DNA from: Rhizobium sp. BK650
GTDB lineage: Bacteria > Pseudomonadota > Alphaproteobacteria > Rhizobiales > Rhizobiaceae
Assembly: GCF_014195325.1 (NCBI RefSeq)
Contig: NZ_JACIBK010000001.1
Coordinates: forward strand, 62,001 to 126,000
Reading direction: 5' to 3'
Length of the DNA: 64,000 nucleotides
Part shown: positions 8,787 through 16,629 of the stretch, piece after piece
How positions within the stretch are numbered: position 1 is the first letter of the stretch
How the letters are laid out: every line of letters starts with the position of its first letter
Position numbers and translations under genes: made by a program
The notes under the pieces: model-generated
Databases searched by the model: none
The model's input: the letters and a program-made list of their open reading frames with translations, nothing else
Told to the model about the DNA's origin: nothing

Positions 8787-9627
8787 AATGCGCCGATTGC
8801 TGTTTGGCGCGAGCGACGATCTGCGTCGGATTGACGAATTGCAGCGCGATGACGAGCCAGAAAAGTGTCGTCACCATGTAGACCACCGCCATCGCATCGA
8901 TCGACTGGCCGGCGCGCACCCCTGATGCAAAGACCGCATAATAGAGCGAAACGACGAGTGTTTGCGTCTGCGGCCCGGATATCAGGAACGTAAGCTCGAA
9001 CATCGCAAGTGTGCGCACCAGGACCAGCAGTAGGGCGGCCAGCATGCCGGGCAGCAGGAGCGGCAGCAGGATGCGGATGAAGAGGCTCGTCGTGCCGGCG
9101 CCGAAGACGCGGGCGGCGGCTTCGATGCGCGGATCGATTTGCTCGATGAAGGGGATCATGACGAGTACGACGAAGGGGAAGGACGGTACGAGATTGATCA
9201 GAACTACGCCCCAAAATGTGCCGCCAAGGCCGAGCTGATAGAGCACAGTCGCCAGCGGAATGCCGTAGGTGAGTGGCGGGATCAGCAGGGGCAGCAGGAA
9301 GAGCAGGATGATGGCGCGCTTGCCGGGAAAGTCACGCCGGGCGAGCGCGTAAGCGGTCATCACGCCGAGAATGCCTGAGATGATGACGACGACGAAGACC
9401 ATTTCGAAGGTCACGATCAGCACATTGGAAAGCTGGAACTCGCTCCAAGCGCTGAAATACCATCGGTCGGTCCAGCCGCGCGGCAGCCATGTCCCGAGCC
9501 AGCGCGTTGCAAAGGAATTGAGGATAACGACCGCGATGACGGCGAGCAGATTGAGGACGAAAAGGCTGGCGAGCGCCCAGACAGCGAAGCGCCAGATCTT
9601 TGAGGTAAGGCCTTGGTCACGGATCAT
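8785..9627 (-). CDS. ABC transporter permease, spermidine/putrescine type (PotC-like)
   Basis: A 280-residue inner-membrane protein with six predicted membrane segments and the EAA loop 'IDPRIEAAARVFGAG...RILLPLLLPG' facing the ATPase. It pairs with the permease encoded just upstream (3-base gap). The spermidine/putrescine family label describes fold, not substrate. Its neighbour across the operon is mannonate dehydratase, so a sugar acid or glycoside is as plausible as a polyamine. Last gene of the operon running 12862 to 8785. Confidence 0.92.
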   Translation of the reverse strand: MIRDQGLTSKIWRFAVWALASLFVLNLLAVIAVVILNSFATRWLGTWLPRGWTDRWYFSAWSEFQLSNVLIVTFEMVFVVVIISGILGVMTAYALARRDFPGKRAIILLFLLPLLIPPLTYGIPLATVLYQLGLGGTFWGVVLINLVPSFPFVVLVMIPFIEQIDPRIEAAARVFGAGTTSLFIRILLPLLLPGMLAALLLVLVRTLAMFELTFLISGPQTQTLVVSLYYAVFASGVRAGQSIDAMAVVYMVTTLFWLVIALQFVNPTQIVARAKQQSAH

Positions 9628-9630
9628 GGC

Positions 9631-10512
9631 TCAACCTTTCGTGCCGCCGGCAGGGCCGCGGTAGAAGAGTGAACGTGCGCCAAGAACGGCTACGACAACG
9701 ATGAGTTCGACTCCGCCCATGACAAGGGCGATGGCCGTGCCGTAGGAATGGTCATATTGCTCGAAAGCGGCTTGATAGGCGGCGATCGAGATGACGCGCG
9801 TCGGGCCTGCAGGAGCGCCGAGCAGAACTGCCGAGGGGAAGACGGCGAAGGCCTGCACGAAGGACAAGCAGAACGTCACGGCAAGGCCTGGCACCAGGAG
9901 CGGCAGGAAAACGCGTGTGAAGCGCTGCCGTGCATTAGCGCCGAGTGTTGCTGCGGCCTGCTCGATCGCCGGATCGATGCCTGTGATGTAGGATAGCGTC
10001 AGCAGGAAGGCGAAGGGGAAGCCGGTGATCAGCAGTGAGGCGAAAACGCCCCAGTAGTTGTTGGTGAGCTTGAGCGGCGAATCCAGGATGCCGAAGAGGA
10101 TGAGCGTCTGATTGAACCAGCCGCGCGGGCCGAGATAGGTCAAAAGGCCATCGGCGACGAAGACCGTGCCCAGCGTGATCGGCAGCACGAGGATCGTCGT
10201 CAGCAGCCGCTGCCGGCGCATCAGGCGGACGCGGAAGGCGACGGGGATTGCGAAGGCGAGGTTGACGATCGTCACCGGCAGAGCGAGCCACATTGTATTG
10301 GCGATCGTGCCATATTGGAACTGATCGGAGAAGAACTTCGCATAGTTCTCATACCAGAGCCCGCCATCCTTCGGCATCAGCGAATCCGCCACGCCATAGA
10401 CGAAGGGATAGATGAACAGGGCGAGCATGAAGAACAGGCCCGGCAGGACGAGGAGCGTCGTTCCGTCGAGGCCTTGGGCGGCAAGCCGGGTTTTCAGCGA
10501 CGGGCCGCTCAT
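9631..10512 (-). CDS. ABC transporter permease, spermidine/putrescine type (PotB-like)
   Basis: A 293-residue permease with six predicted membrane segments and EAA loop 'IDPAIEQAAATLGANARQRF' followed by 'RVFLPLLVPGL'. The start overlaps the stop of the ATPase gene by four bases (ATGA), so translation is probably coupled. It forms the membrane channel with the PotC-like partner. Confidence 0.93.
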   Translation of the reverse strand: MSGPSLKTRLAAQGLDGTTLLVLPGLFFMLALFIYPFVYGVADSLMPKDGGLWYENYAKFFSDQFQYGTIANTMWLALPVTIVNLAFAIPVAFRVRLMRRQRLLTTILVLPITLGTVFVADGLLTYLGPRGWFNQTLILFGILDSPLKLTNNYWGVFASLLITGFPFAFLLTLSYITGIDPAIEQAAATLGANARQRFTRVFLPLLVPGLAVTFCLSFVQAFAVFPSAVLLGAPAGPTRVISIAAYQAAFEQYDHSYGTAIALVMGGVELIVVVAVLGARSLFYRGPAGGTKG

Positions 10513-11615
10513 GAGGAAGCCCCTTTGAAGACCAGTGAACGGCCCGTGACCGGCTGCAGGCTGGCAGAGGAGCCGCGCGACAAGGCGTCATCGGCGCGGA
10601 AATAGAGCTCCGATCCATCCTTCGAGCGCGCCATGCCAAAGAAGGCGCGGCCGCGATATTCGGTGCTGGCGACGGTCACCGGGACCCCGGTGCCGTCCAT
10701 GGTGGCGACAAGATCTTCCGGACGGACCGAGAGAACGGCGGCGTCGCCGACGGCAAGCTTATCGCGCATGGTACCGCTCAGCCGCGCACCGGCGGCTTCG
10801 ATTTCGGCTTCGTTGCCGGAAACGGAAATGACGCGGCCGGGGATGCGGGTGCGGAAGCCCATGAAATCCGCCACCTCCAGATTGACCGGACGCTGGTAGA
10901 GATCCTGCGGTGTGCCAATCTGTTGAATGTGACCCTGGCTCATGACGACGATGCGGTCGGCAAGCGACAGGGCTTCATCCTGGTCGTGGGTGACATAAAT
11001 GGTCGTCGAGCCGATCTGATCGTGGATGCCGCGGATTTCCGCGCGCATCTCCAGGCGCAGCTTGGCGTCCAGATTCGAGAGCGGTTCGTCCATCAGCACG
11101 ATCGGCGGGCGGATGACGATAGCGCGGGCAATGGCGACGCGCTGCTGCTGGCCGCCGGAGAGCTGGCCGGGCAATTTGTCTGCTTGGCTTTCAAGCCGCA
11201 CGAGCGCCAGTGCATCGATGATGCGCTTGTCGGCTTCTGCGCCGCGAATGCCCTGCATGGCAAGGCCGAAGCCGACATTCTTGCGTACGCTCATATGCGG
11301 AAAGAGGGCGTAGCTCTGAAAGACCATGCCGAAGCCGCGCTTTTCTGGCTCCAATTGGTCGATGCGATTGCCCCCGAGGCGGATTTCGCCGCCGGACAGA
11401 CCGAGCAAGCCGGCAATGCAGTTCAGCGCCGTAGACTTGCCACAACCCGAAGGGCCGAGAAGCGCGATGAATTCGCCGGGTTCGATCGCGAGGTCGATGC
11501 CGTCGAGGGCATTATAGGCGCCGAAGGACCGCCTGATGCCATCGAGCTCAAGGCGCGCATTCTTCCGCGACGATGCTGCTGCGTTTTGAACCGGCAAAGT
11601 CAATGCAATCTCCAT
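10509..11615 (-). CDS. ABC transporter ATPase, PotA/UgpC type
   Basis: A 368-residue ATPase. Walker A GPSGCGKS at 54-61, Q-loop '[13 protein letters not shown]', signature [14 protein letters not shown], Walker B '[11 protein letters not shown]', H-loop '[10 protein letters not shown]'. The C-terminal 110 residues form the TOBE/OB domain found in PotA, UgpC and MalK, which carries regulatory or trans-inhibition functions. It powers the uptake system with the two downstream permeases and the upstream-encoded binding protein. Confidence 0.95.
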   Translation of the reverse strand: MEIALTLPVQNAAASSRKNARLELDGIRRSFGAYNALDGIDLAIEPGEFIALLGPSGCGKSTALNCIAGLLGLSGGEIRLGGNRIDQLEPEKRGFGMVFQSYALFPHMSVRKNVGFGLAMQGIRGAEADKRIIDALALVRLESQADKLPGQLSGGQQQRVAIARAIVIRPPIVLMDEPLSNLDAKLRLEMRAEIRGIHDQIGSTTIYVTHDQDEALSLADRIVVMSQGHIQQIGTPQDLYQRPVNLEVADFMGFRTRIPGRVISVSGNEAEIEAAGARLSGTMRDKLAVGDAAVLSVRPEDLVATMDGTGVPVTVASTEYRGRAFFGMARSKDGSELYFRADDALSRGSSASLQPVTGRSLVFKGASS

Positions 11616-11642
11616 TTATCGGCGGTTATGGCCGCTAGAACT

Positions 11643-11666
11643 CCGGCGCTGGTAAGCCAGCGCCGG
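11643..11666. other. Intercistronic hairpin after binding-protein gene
   Basis: A perfect 10-bp stem CCGGCGCTGG / CCAGCGCCGG with a TAAG loop sits between the solute-binding-protein gene and the ATPase gene. No T run follows on the minus strand. Such hairpins commonly protect the upstream part of the message so that more binding protein than transporter is made. Confidence 0.6.
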
Positions 11667-11686
11667 ATTATTATGATCAATGGGGA

Positions 11687-12862
11687 TCAGCCCTTCTTCG
11701 CGCCGATCTTTTCGTCCCAGATGCGGAAGGCCTGAACCAGCTGCTTCGGCTCAAGCGGCACTTCAAGCGGGCTGCCGGCGATCCAGTCGGCATATTCCGG
11801 CCGGCCAAATTCCTTGATGGTTTCCTGGCTCTCTGCGGGCGCCATTTCGAGGGTGACATCCTTCACTGCCGGGCCGGGATAGAAGTAACCGGCGTCATAG
11901 GCGATCGCCTGCTGCTGCGGCTGGTAGATGAAGTTCAGCACATCAAGCAGAACGCCGATCTTCTCGTCAGAGACACCCTTCGGGATGGCCGCATAATGTG
12001 CGTCAGTGACCCAATGGAAGCCCTCGAGCTTACCGACCTTGGCCTCCTCGGGGACGATGCCGAGCGCGCGCGGGTTAATATCCCAGCCCGTCGTTGTGGC
12101 GACGATGTCGCGAGTACCTTCGCCGAGTTCCTTGAAGACCACGGCGGTGCCGGTCGGGTAGTATTCGATGTTTTCGCCGAGGGCAGCCAGATATTCCCAG
12201 GTCTTGGCCCAGCCATTGACTGGATCGCGCGGGTTGCTGTCGCCGAGCAGATAGGGCAGCCCCATCAGTAGCGTGCGACCGGGGCCTGAGTTGGCGGGGC
12301 GGGCATAGAGGAACTTGTTTTTGTTCTGCTTCGTCCAGTCGAGCAGCTCCTGCGCGGTTTTCGGCGGGGTCGCTACTCTGTCCGGCATATATTCGATCAG
12401 CGGGCCGGACGGATAGTAGGTGATGACGACACCCTGGTCCTTGGCGAGCGCCTGCATCTTGAAGGCTTGCGGCTGCAAAATGCTCTCAAGGTTGGGAAGG
12501 ATCGACTTCTTGCTGGACAGGTCGATCCAGAGACCCTGGTCGACGCCGGCAGAAAGTGCGTCCGTACCGGTCAGAACGAGGTCGATATCGACCTTGCCGG
12601 CAGCCTGCTGGGCCTGGATCTTTGCCGGCAGTTCTGGAGCAGGAGCCTTGGTGAAGGAGAAGCTGGCGACGAATTCCGGCTTCGCCTTGGCATAGTTTTC
12701 GAACATGCGCTGCGTCAGCGCCAGGTCACCGGCAACATCGACGATGGTTATCGTCACAGGGCTTGAAGGCGCCTTCGCCTGCGCGAAAGCGCGGAGCGGA
12801 AGCACTCCTGCCGCTGCGACGCCGGCAGCGCCGCCGACGAATGTTCTACGTGTGATTTTCAT
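11687..12862 (-). CDS. ABC transporter periplasmic solute-binding protein
   Basis: A 391-residue protein with a Tat-like signal (MKITRRTFVGGAAGVAAAG, cleavage after AFAQA). The mature part is a family-1/PotD-like binding protein. I chose ATG 12862 because GAGGAGGATAG lies immediately upstream on the minus strand; the frame extends 22 codons further without support. First gene of the operon, divergent from the GntR gene across a 203-base region that carries the ATACTAGTAT palindrome. Ligand unknown; proximity to uxuA suggests a hexuronate-related compound. Confidence 0.92.
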   Translation of the reverse strand: MKITRRTFVGGAAGVAAAGVLPLRAFAQAKAPSSPVTITIVDVAGDLALTQRMFENYAKAKPEFVASFSFTKAPAPELPAKIQAQQAAGKVDIDLVLTGTDALSAGVDQGLWIDLSSKKSILPNLESILQPQAFKMQALAKDQGVVITYYPSGPLIEYMPDRVATPPKTAQELLDWTKQNKNKFLYARPANSGPGRTLLMGLPYLLGDSNPRDPVNGWAKTWEYLAALGENIEYYPTGTAVVFKELGEGTRDIVATTTGWDINPRALGIVPEEAKVGKLEGFHWVTDAHYAAIPKGVSDEKIGVLLDVLNFIYQPQQQAIAYDAGYFYPGPAVKDVTLEMAPAESQETIKEFGRPEYADWIAGSPLEVPLEPKQLVQAFRIWDEKIGAKKG

Positions 12863-13057
12863 TCTATCCTCCTCTTTTGCGGCGGTACCGGCCTTTGCCT
12901 CGAGCCGCCCGTTTGGATCGCAATGCACGTCCCATACCTCGATGCGCCGGTTTTCCCAGCGGCATCAAATGCTCGCAGCTCGAAGCTTTTCCTCCGGGTG
13001 CAATGCCATGCCGGCGTTCTCCTCCGCGGCATGTCTTGGCAACAGACTTCAATTGAT

Positions 13058-13067
13058 ATACTAGTAT
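13058..13067. promoter_or_regulatory. Candidate GntR/FCD operator
   Basis: Perfect 10-base palindrome ATACTAGTAT in the divergent region between the ABC operon and the GntR gene. It overlaps the first two bases of the ATG at 13066. FadR-subfamily regulators bind short AT-rich palindromes of this kind. The rest of the 12863-13065 gap shows nothing I can name. Confidence 0.5.
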
Positions 13068-13821
13068 GCACGAAAGTGTCAACGTCCCGAGACCACGCAT
13101 GCGGCAGGCTTCTGACTCCGAAATCCTGGCCTTCCCGGCGCCGCGCGACACCGGCGGAAAAATCCGCCGCGTGACGACGGCGGCGGCTATTCATGAGCGT
13201 CTGCATGCCGATATCGTCTCGCTGAAGATCCCGCCGGGAACGGTGCTGCAGGAAAAGCGGATCGCTGAGGATTTTGGCGTTAGCCGCACACCCGTGCGCG
13301 AGGCGTTGCTGAGGCTTTCCGAAGGTGGTCTCGTCGATATCTATCCGCAATCGGGAACGGTGGTGTCGCGGGTGCCGGTCTCGGCCATTCCGGAAGCCGT
13401 CGTCGTGCGCAAAGCGCTCGAAGGCACGACGGTGGAAACGGCGGCAAATATCGCGACCGAGGCCGATATTGCGCGGCTCGACGCGATCATCGCCCGGCAG
13501 GAAACACATGCCGCACTTGGTAATGCTTCGAGCTTTCATGAAGAAGACGAAGCTTTTCACGAGGCGATCGCGCAGATTGCCGGCTATCCCGGCATCTGGA
13601 CGATTCTGAAGACGGTCAAGGTGCAGATCGATCGGGCGCGGCGTCTGACGCTGCCAGTGCTCGGCCGCATGGACAACGTCGTGCGCGAGCATATGGAAAT
13701 CCGCGACGCCATCGCAGCGCATGACATCGCATCGGCGCGAGAAGCCATGGTCCGTCACCTAAGCGCCGTCATACCCGACGTGGCGGAACTGCGCTCGCAG
13801 TTTCCTGACTATTTCTGCTGA
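13066..13821 (+). CDS. GntR-family transcriptional regulator, FadR/FCD subfamily
   Basis: 251 residues from ATG 13066. Winged-helix domain at about 40-105 with recognition helix 'FGVSRTPVREALLRLSEGGLV', then an all-helical FCD ligand-binding domain with metal-site histidines ('FHEEDEAFHEAIA', 'REHME', 'MVRHLSA'). The start is uncertain: no ribosome-binding site precedes 13066 and the palindrome overlaps it, so ATG 13099 is possible. It lies 30 bases before uxuA and diverges from the ABC operon, so it probably represses both in response to a uronate-pathway metabolite. Confidence 0.9.
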   Translation: MHESVNVPRPRMRQASDSEILAFPAPRDTGGKIRRVTTAAAIHERLHADIVSLKIPPGTVLQEKRIAEDFGVSRTPVREALLRLSEGGLVDIYPQSGTVVSRVPVSAIPEAVVVRKALEGTTVETAANIATEADIARLDAIIARQETHAALGNASSFHEEDEAFHEAIAQIAGYPGIWTILKTVKVQIDRARRLTLPVLGRMDNVVREHMEIRDAIAAHDIASAREAMVRHLSAVIPDVAELRSQFPDYFC

Positions 13822-13851
13822 GAAAACGAGAGACCAAGGGAGAGAGACGAA

Positions 13852-15039
13852 ATGCGGCAAGGTTGGAGATGGTTCGGGCCGGAGGCGCCGGTGACCCTGG
13901 ACGAGGTGCGCCAGACCGGTGCGACGAATATCGTTTCGTCGCTGCATCAGGTGCCGATCGGGCGCGCCTGGACCGAGGCGGAAGTGCGCGAGCGTCAGTC
14001 GCTGATCGAAACCACGCCAGCCGGCCGCTCGCAACTGACTTGGAGTGTCGTTGAGAGCATTCCGATCCCCGATGCCGTCAAGCGCAAGGGCGGACAGGCG
14101 AAGGCCGAGATCGAGGCCTGGATCGCCAGCCTTGAGGCTGTTGCCGCCTGCGGCATTCCGATCGTCTGCTACAACTTCATGCCTGTGGTGGACTGGACCC
14201 GCACTGATCTCGATTATGTGACGCCGACCGGCGCGACAGCCATGCGCTTCGACCACGAGCGTTTTGCAGCCTTCGAGCTGTTCGTTCTGCAACGTCCCGG
14301 TGCGGCCGAGGAATATTCCGAGGAAGACAAGTCACGAGCCAAGGCCGTTTATGAAAGCATGACGGAAGCGGAGGTTGCCGAGATCACCCGCATCATCACC
14401 TCGGCTCTGCCGGGCTCGACGACAGAACCGCTGACCATCCCCGCCTTCCGCGAAAAGCTCGTCGCCTATCAGGGCATCGATGCGAGGAAGCTTCGCCAGC
14501 ACCTCATCGAATTCCTGGAAGCCGTCGTGCCGGTTGCGGAAGCGCGGGGCGTAAAACTGACGCTGCACCCAGATGATCCGCCGCGCTCGCTTTTCGGCCT
14601 GCCGCGCATCGCTTCGACTGCTGAGGATTATGCAGCGCTTTTCGATGCCGTGCCGGCAGCCGCCAACGGCATGTGCTATTGCACCGGCAGCCTCGGCGTG
14701 CGCGCAGACAACGACCTGCCCGCCATTGCGCGGCGCTTTGCCTCGCGCATCTATTTCGCCCATCTGCGCGCGACGACCCGCGAAGGCGATGGCCGTACTT
14801 TCCATGAAAGCGCGCATCTGGAAGGTGATGTGAACATGGTTGCAGTGCTGAAGGAGCTGGTTGCCGAGGATCGCCGCCGCAGCGCCGATCAGTCGATCGT
14901 CTTTCGCTCGGACCATGGCCACCGCATGCTCGACGACCTGCAGAAGAATGTCACGCCCGGCTATCCGGCGATTGGCCGTCTTCGCGGCCTCGCCGAACTG
15001 CGCGGTATCCTGCATGCGCTTGAAGCAGTGCCGACCTGA
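13852..15039 (+). CDS. uxuA: Mannonate dehydratase
   Basis: 395 residues, the normal UxuA length. N-terminal 'MRQGWRWFGPEAPVTLDEVR' and internal 'LTWSVVESIPIPDAVK', 'YNFMPVVDWTRTDL', 'LHPDDPP', 'YCTGSLGVRADNDL' and 'FRSDHGH' are UxuA hallmarks, with His, Cys and Asp residues that bind the divalent metal. The enzyme dehydrates D-mannonate to 2-keto-3-deoxygluconate in hexuronate degradation. GAGAGA precedes the ATG. It is probably co-transcribed with the GntR gene. The other uronate enzymes (uronate isomerase, mannonate oxidoreductase) are not in the window. Confidence 0.96.
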   Translation: MRQGWRWFGPEAPVTLDEVRQTGATNIVSSLHQVPIGRAWTEAEVRERQSLIETTPAGRSQLTWSVVESIPIPDAVKRKGGQAKAEIEAWIASLEAVAACGIPIVCYNFMPVVDWTRTDLDYVTPTGATAMRFDHERFAAFELFVLQRPGAAEEYSEEDKSRAKAVYESMTEAEVAEITRIITSALPGSTTEPLTIPAFREKLVAYQGIDARKLRQHLIEFLEAVVPVAEARGVKLTLHPDDPPRSLFGLPRIASTAEDYAALFDAVPAAANGMCYCTGSLGVRADNDLPAIARRFASRIYFAHLRATTREGDGRTFHESAHLEGDVNMVAVLKELVAEDRRRSADQSIVFRSDHGHRMLDDLQKNVTPGYPAIGRLRGLAELRGILHALEAVPT

Positions 15040-15054
15040 TTTCTCTGTTTCCAT

Positions 15055-15106
15055 GCAATTCCGGCAAAAACCGCGACATAGTTTTGCTGGAATTGCTTTG
15101 GCTTTT
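15055..15106 (+). terminator. Rho-independent terminator after uxuA
   Basis: A 15-bp stem, GCAATTCCGGCAAAA (15055-15069) with TTTTGCTGGAATTGC (15082-15096), containing one G-T wobble. It is followed by TTTGGCTTTT. It begins 16 bases after the uxuA stop. Confidence 0.75.
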
Positions 15107-15168
15107 GTGGCCCGAAGCTTGGAGAGTCTTAGAGCCGGCCGCGCCGGTCATCGGCAGATGAAGAAGGA

Positions 15169-15372
15169 TCAGGAATGCGCCCGGCTGATTTCGTGCGGGC
15201 GGTGTGCTGCAATGCGGACCGGCTCATATTCGTAGATCGGATTTTCCGATTTCAGGTGCAGAAGCGCGCAATAGAACTTGTAATTCGCACCGGTCACAAT
15301 GTTGGAGAAGATCACATCCATTAAAATGTTTTTCCCGACGCTGATAAATATCGGGTGCTTGAGCTTTATCAT
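15169..15372 (-). CDS. Small hypothetical protein, 67 residues
   Basis: Starts at ATG 15372 with GAGG 8 bases upstream (the frame extends to a GTG at 15381). Sequence begins MIKLKHPIFISVGKNILMDV and contains no recognised domain; the tail is His/Arg rich. The region is clearly more AT-rich than its neighbours. A minus-strand TATAAT at 15449-15454 and a dyad overlapping it give it a plausible promoter of its own. It lies downstream of, and on the same strand as, the kinase/regulator cassette and may be an output gene. Function unknown. Confidence 0.45.
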   Translation of the reverse strand: MIKLKHPIFISVGKNILMDVIFSNIVTGANYKFYCALLHLKSENPIYEYEPVRIAAHRPHEISRAHS

Positions 15373-15448
15373 GGCCTTCACCTCGTTTTTCTATCCATTG
15401 TATGGGATATTACGAGGTTCATTTTAGTCCTGGGTGCTTTCGTGCTAA

Positions 15449-15466
15449 ATTATACATAGGTGTATA
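15449..15466 (-). promoter_or_regulatory. Predicted -10 box with overlapping dyad
   Basis: On the minus strand a consensus TATAAT (15449-15454) lies about 80 bases before the small gene's ATG. A perfect 6+6 inverted repeat, TATACA-TAGG-TGTATA (15451-15466), overlaps it and takes the place of a good -35 element. That fits a promoter controlled by a DNA-binding regulator; the FixJ-like gene nearby is the obvious candidate. Confidence 0.45.
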
Positions 15467-15520
15467 GTTCGAATTGATCTGTGGGCGAAGGCAATACCAA
15501 TAATACGGGGCAACGGAGCT

Positions 15521-15889
15521 TTACGGCTTCAAAGCGATTTCCAGATAATTAATGAGGGAATCGAACTCTACCGGCTTTCCCAGAAAGGCCAGCGCGCCGC
15601 CTTCCATAGCGGCTGTGCGGGTTCGTTCGTCGCGATAGGAGGTCATGAAGATCATCGGCGGCTTTTCAGGTTCGCCGTTGAGGATTTCCTGCAGTTCGAT
15701 GCCGCTGAGGCCAGGCATCTTGACGTCGACCAGCATGCAGTCGATCGCCGCTCTGTCGTCAAAGGCCAGAAACTCTTCAGCAGAGGCAAAAAGCTTGCTC
15801 TGGTAGCCGCAGGAGTGGATCAGATCGTCGAGCGCCTCCCGGATGGCCTGGTCGTCGTCGACGACCGCGATTGTGGATGTATGTGACAC
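15521..15889 (-). CDS. Single-domain response regulator (CheY-like receiver)
   Basis: 122 residues containing only a receiver domain. Acidic pocket 'AVVDDDQ', phospho-acceptor D55 in 'LVDVKMPGLSG', Thr in 'FMTSYRD', Lys in 'LGKPVEF'. GTG start at 15889. It has no output domain, so it probably acts as a phosphate sink, a protein-binding switch or a phosphorelay intermediate for the histidine kinase encoded upstream on the same strand, with a 92-base gap to the FixJ-like gene. Confidence 0.92.
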   Translation of the reverse strand: MSHTSTIAVVDDDQAIREALDDLIHSCGYQSKLFASAEEFLAFDDRAAIDCMLVDVKMPGLSGIELQEILNGEPEKPPMIFMTSYRDERTRTAAMEGGALAFLGKPVEFDSLINYLEIALKP

Positions 15890-15956
15890 GAGATTAGTAG
15901 CCTTGCTTATTCTTGTATTACCTGAATATCATTATGAGGCTCGGTATTGTCTCGCG

Positions 15957-15965
15957 GTATCATAC
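15957..15965. promoter_or_regulatory. GTATCATAC palindrome before the lone receiver gene
   Basis: A perfect 9-base palindrome lies in the 92-base gap between the FixJ-like and lone receiver genes, about 70 bases upstream of the receiver start. It shares GTAT/ATAC half-sites with the dyad at 15451-15466. A candidate binding site for the FixJ-like regulator. Confidence 0.35.
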
Positions 15966-15981
15966 AAGGGTCTAGGTTCCG

Positions 15982-16629
15982 CTATCTGCCTTCCAGCATC
16001 TCGGACTTGCGCACCAGATCGGCAACCGAGCGGACCTGCATCTTGCGCATCACATTGCCGCGATGCAGCTTTACGGTGATCTCGCTGATGCCGAGATCGT
16101 AAGCGATCTGCTTGTTCATCAAGCCCTTGACGACGGCGGCCATCACTTCCCGCTCGCGAGGGGTCAGCGTATCGACCAGCGACGCGACGGCGTCGCTCGC
16201 GGCCATCTCTCTTCGGCGAGCCATGTCCTTTTCGATCGCGACACCAACGGCATCGAGAATGTCCTGATCGCGGAAGGGTTTCGTCAGGAAGTCGACGGCG
16301 CCGGCCTTCATGGCGCGCACGCTCATCGGAATATCGCCGAAGCCGGTCATGAAGACGATCGGCATCCTGCTGCCGATCCGTTCGAGATGAAGCTGGAAAT
16401 CCAGCCCGCTGAGACCGGGCAGGCGCACATCGAGAAGGATACAGCCGGGCCGGTGCAGATCGGCCTTGTCGAGAAAAGCGGTCGTCGTGGCGAAGGAGGC
16501 GGCTTCCATCTGGATCGACCGAAAGAGATCGACCAGCGACTCCCTAATAGATTCGTCATCATCGACAACATAGACGATCGGCAATGCGGACTGAGCGTCT
16601 GCCTTCGATGCGGCACTAGTGTCGGTCAT
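15982..16629 (-). CDS. FixJ-like response regulator (receiver + LuxR HTH)
   Basis: 215 residues from ATG 16629, which has GAGGAC just upstream and overlaps the histidine kinase stop by 14 bases (a TTG at 16641 is the longer alternative). Receiver domain: 'VVDDDES', phospho-acceptor D67 in 'LLDVRLPGLSG', Thr in 'FMTGFG', Lys in 'LTKPFRD'. The C-terminal LuxR/GerE helix-turn-helix carries 'LTPREREVMAAVVKGLMNKQ' followed by 'DLGISEITVKLHRGNVMRKM'. It should be phosphorylated by the coupled kinase and activate transcription. Confidence 0.94.
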   Translation of the reverse strand: MTDTSAASKADAQSALPIVYVVDDDESIRESLVDLFRSIQMEAASFATTTAFLDKADLHRPGCILLDVRLPGLSGLDFQLHLERIGSRMPIVFMTGFGDIPMSVRAMKAGAVDFLTKPFRDQDILDAVGVAIEKDMARRREMAASDAVASLVDTLTPREREVMAAVVKGLMNKQIAYDLGISEITVKLHRGNVMRKMQVRSVADLVRKSEMLEGR

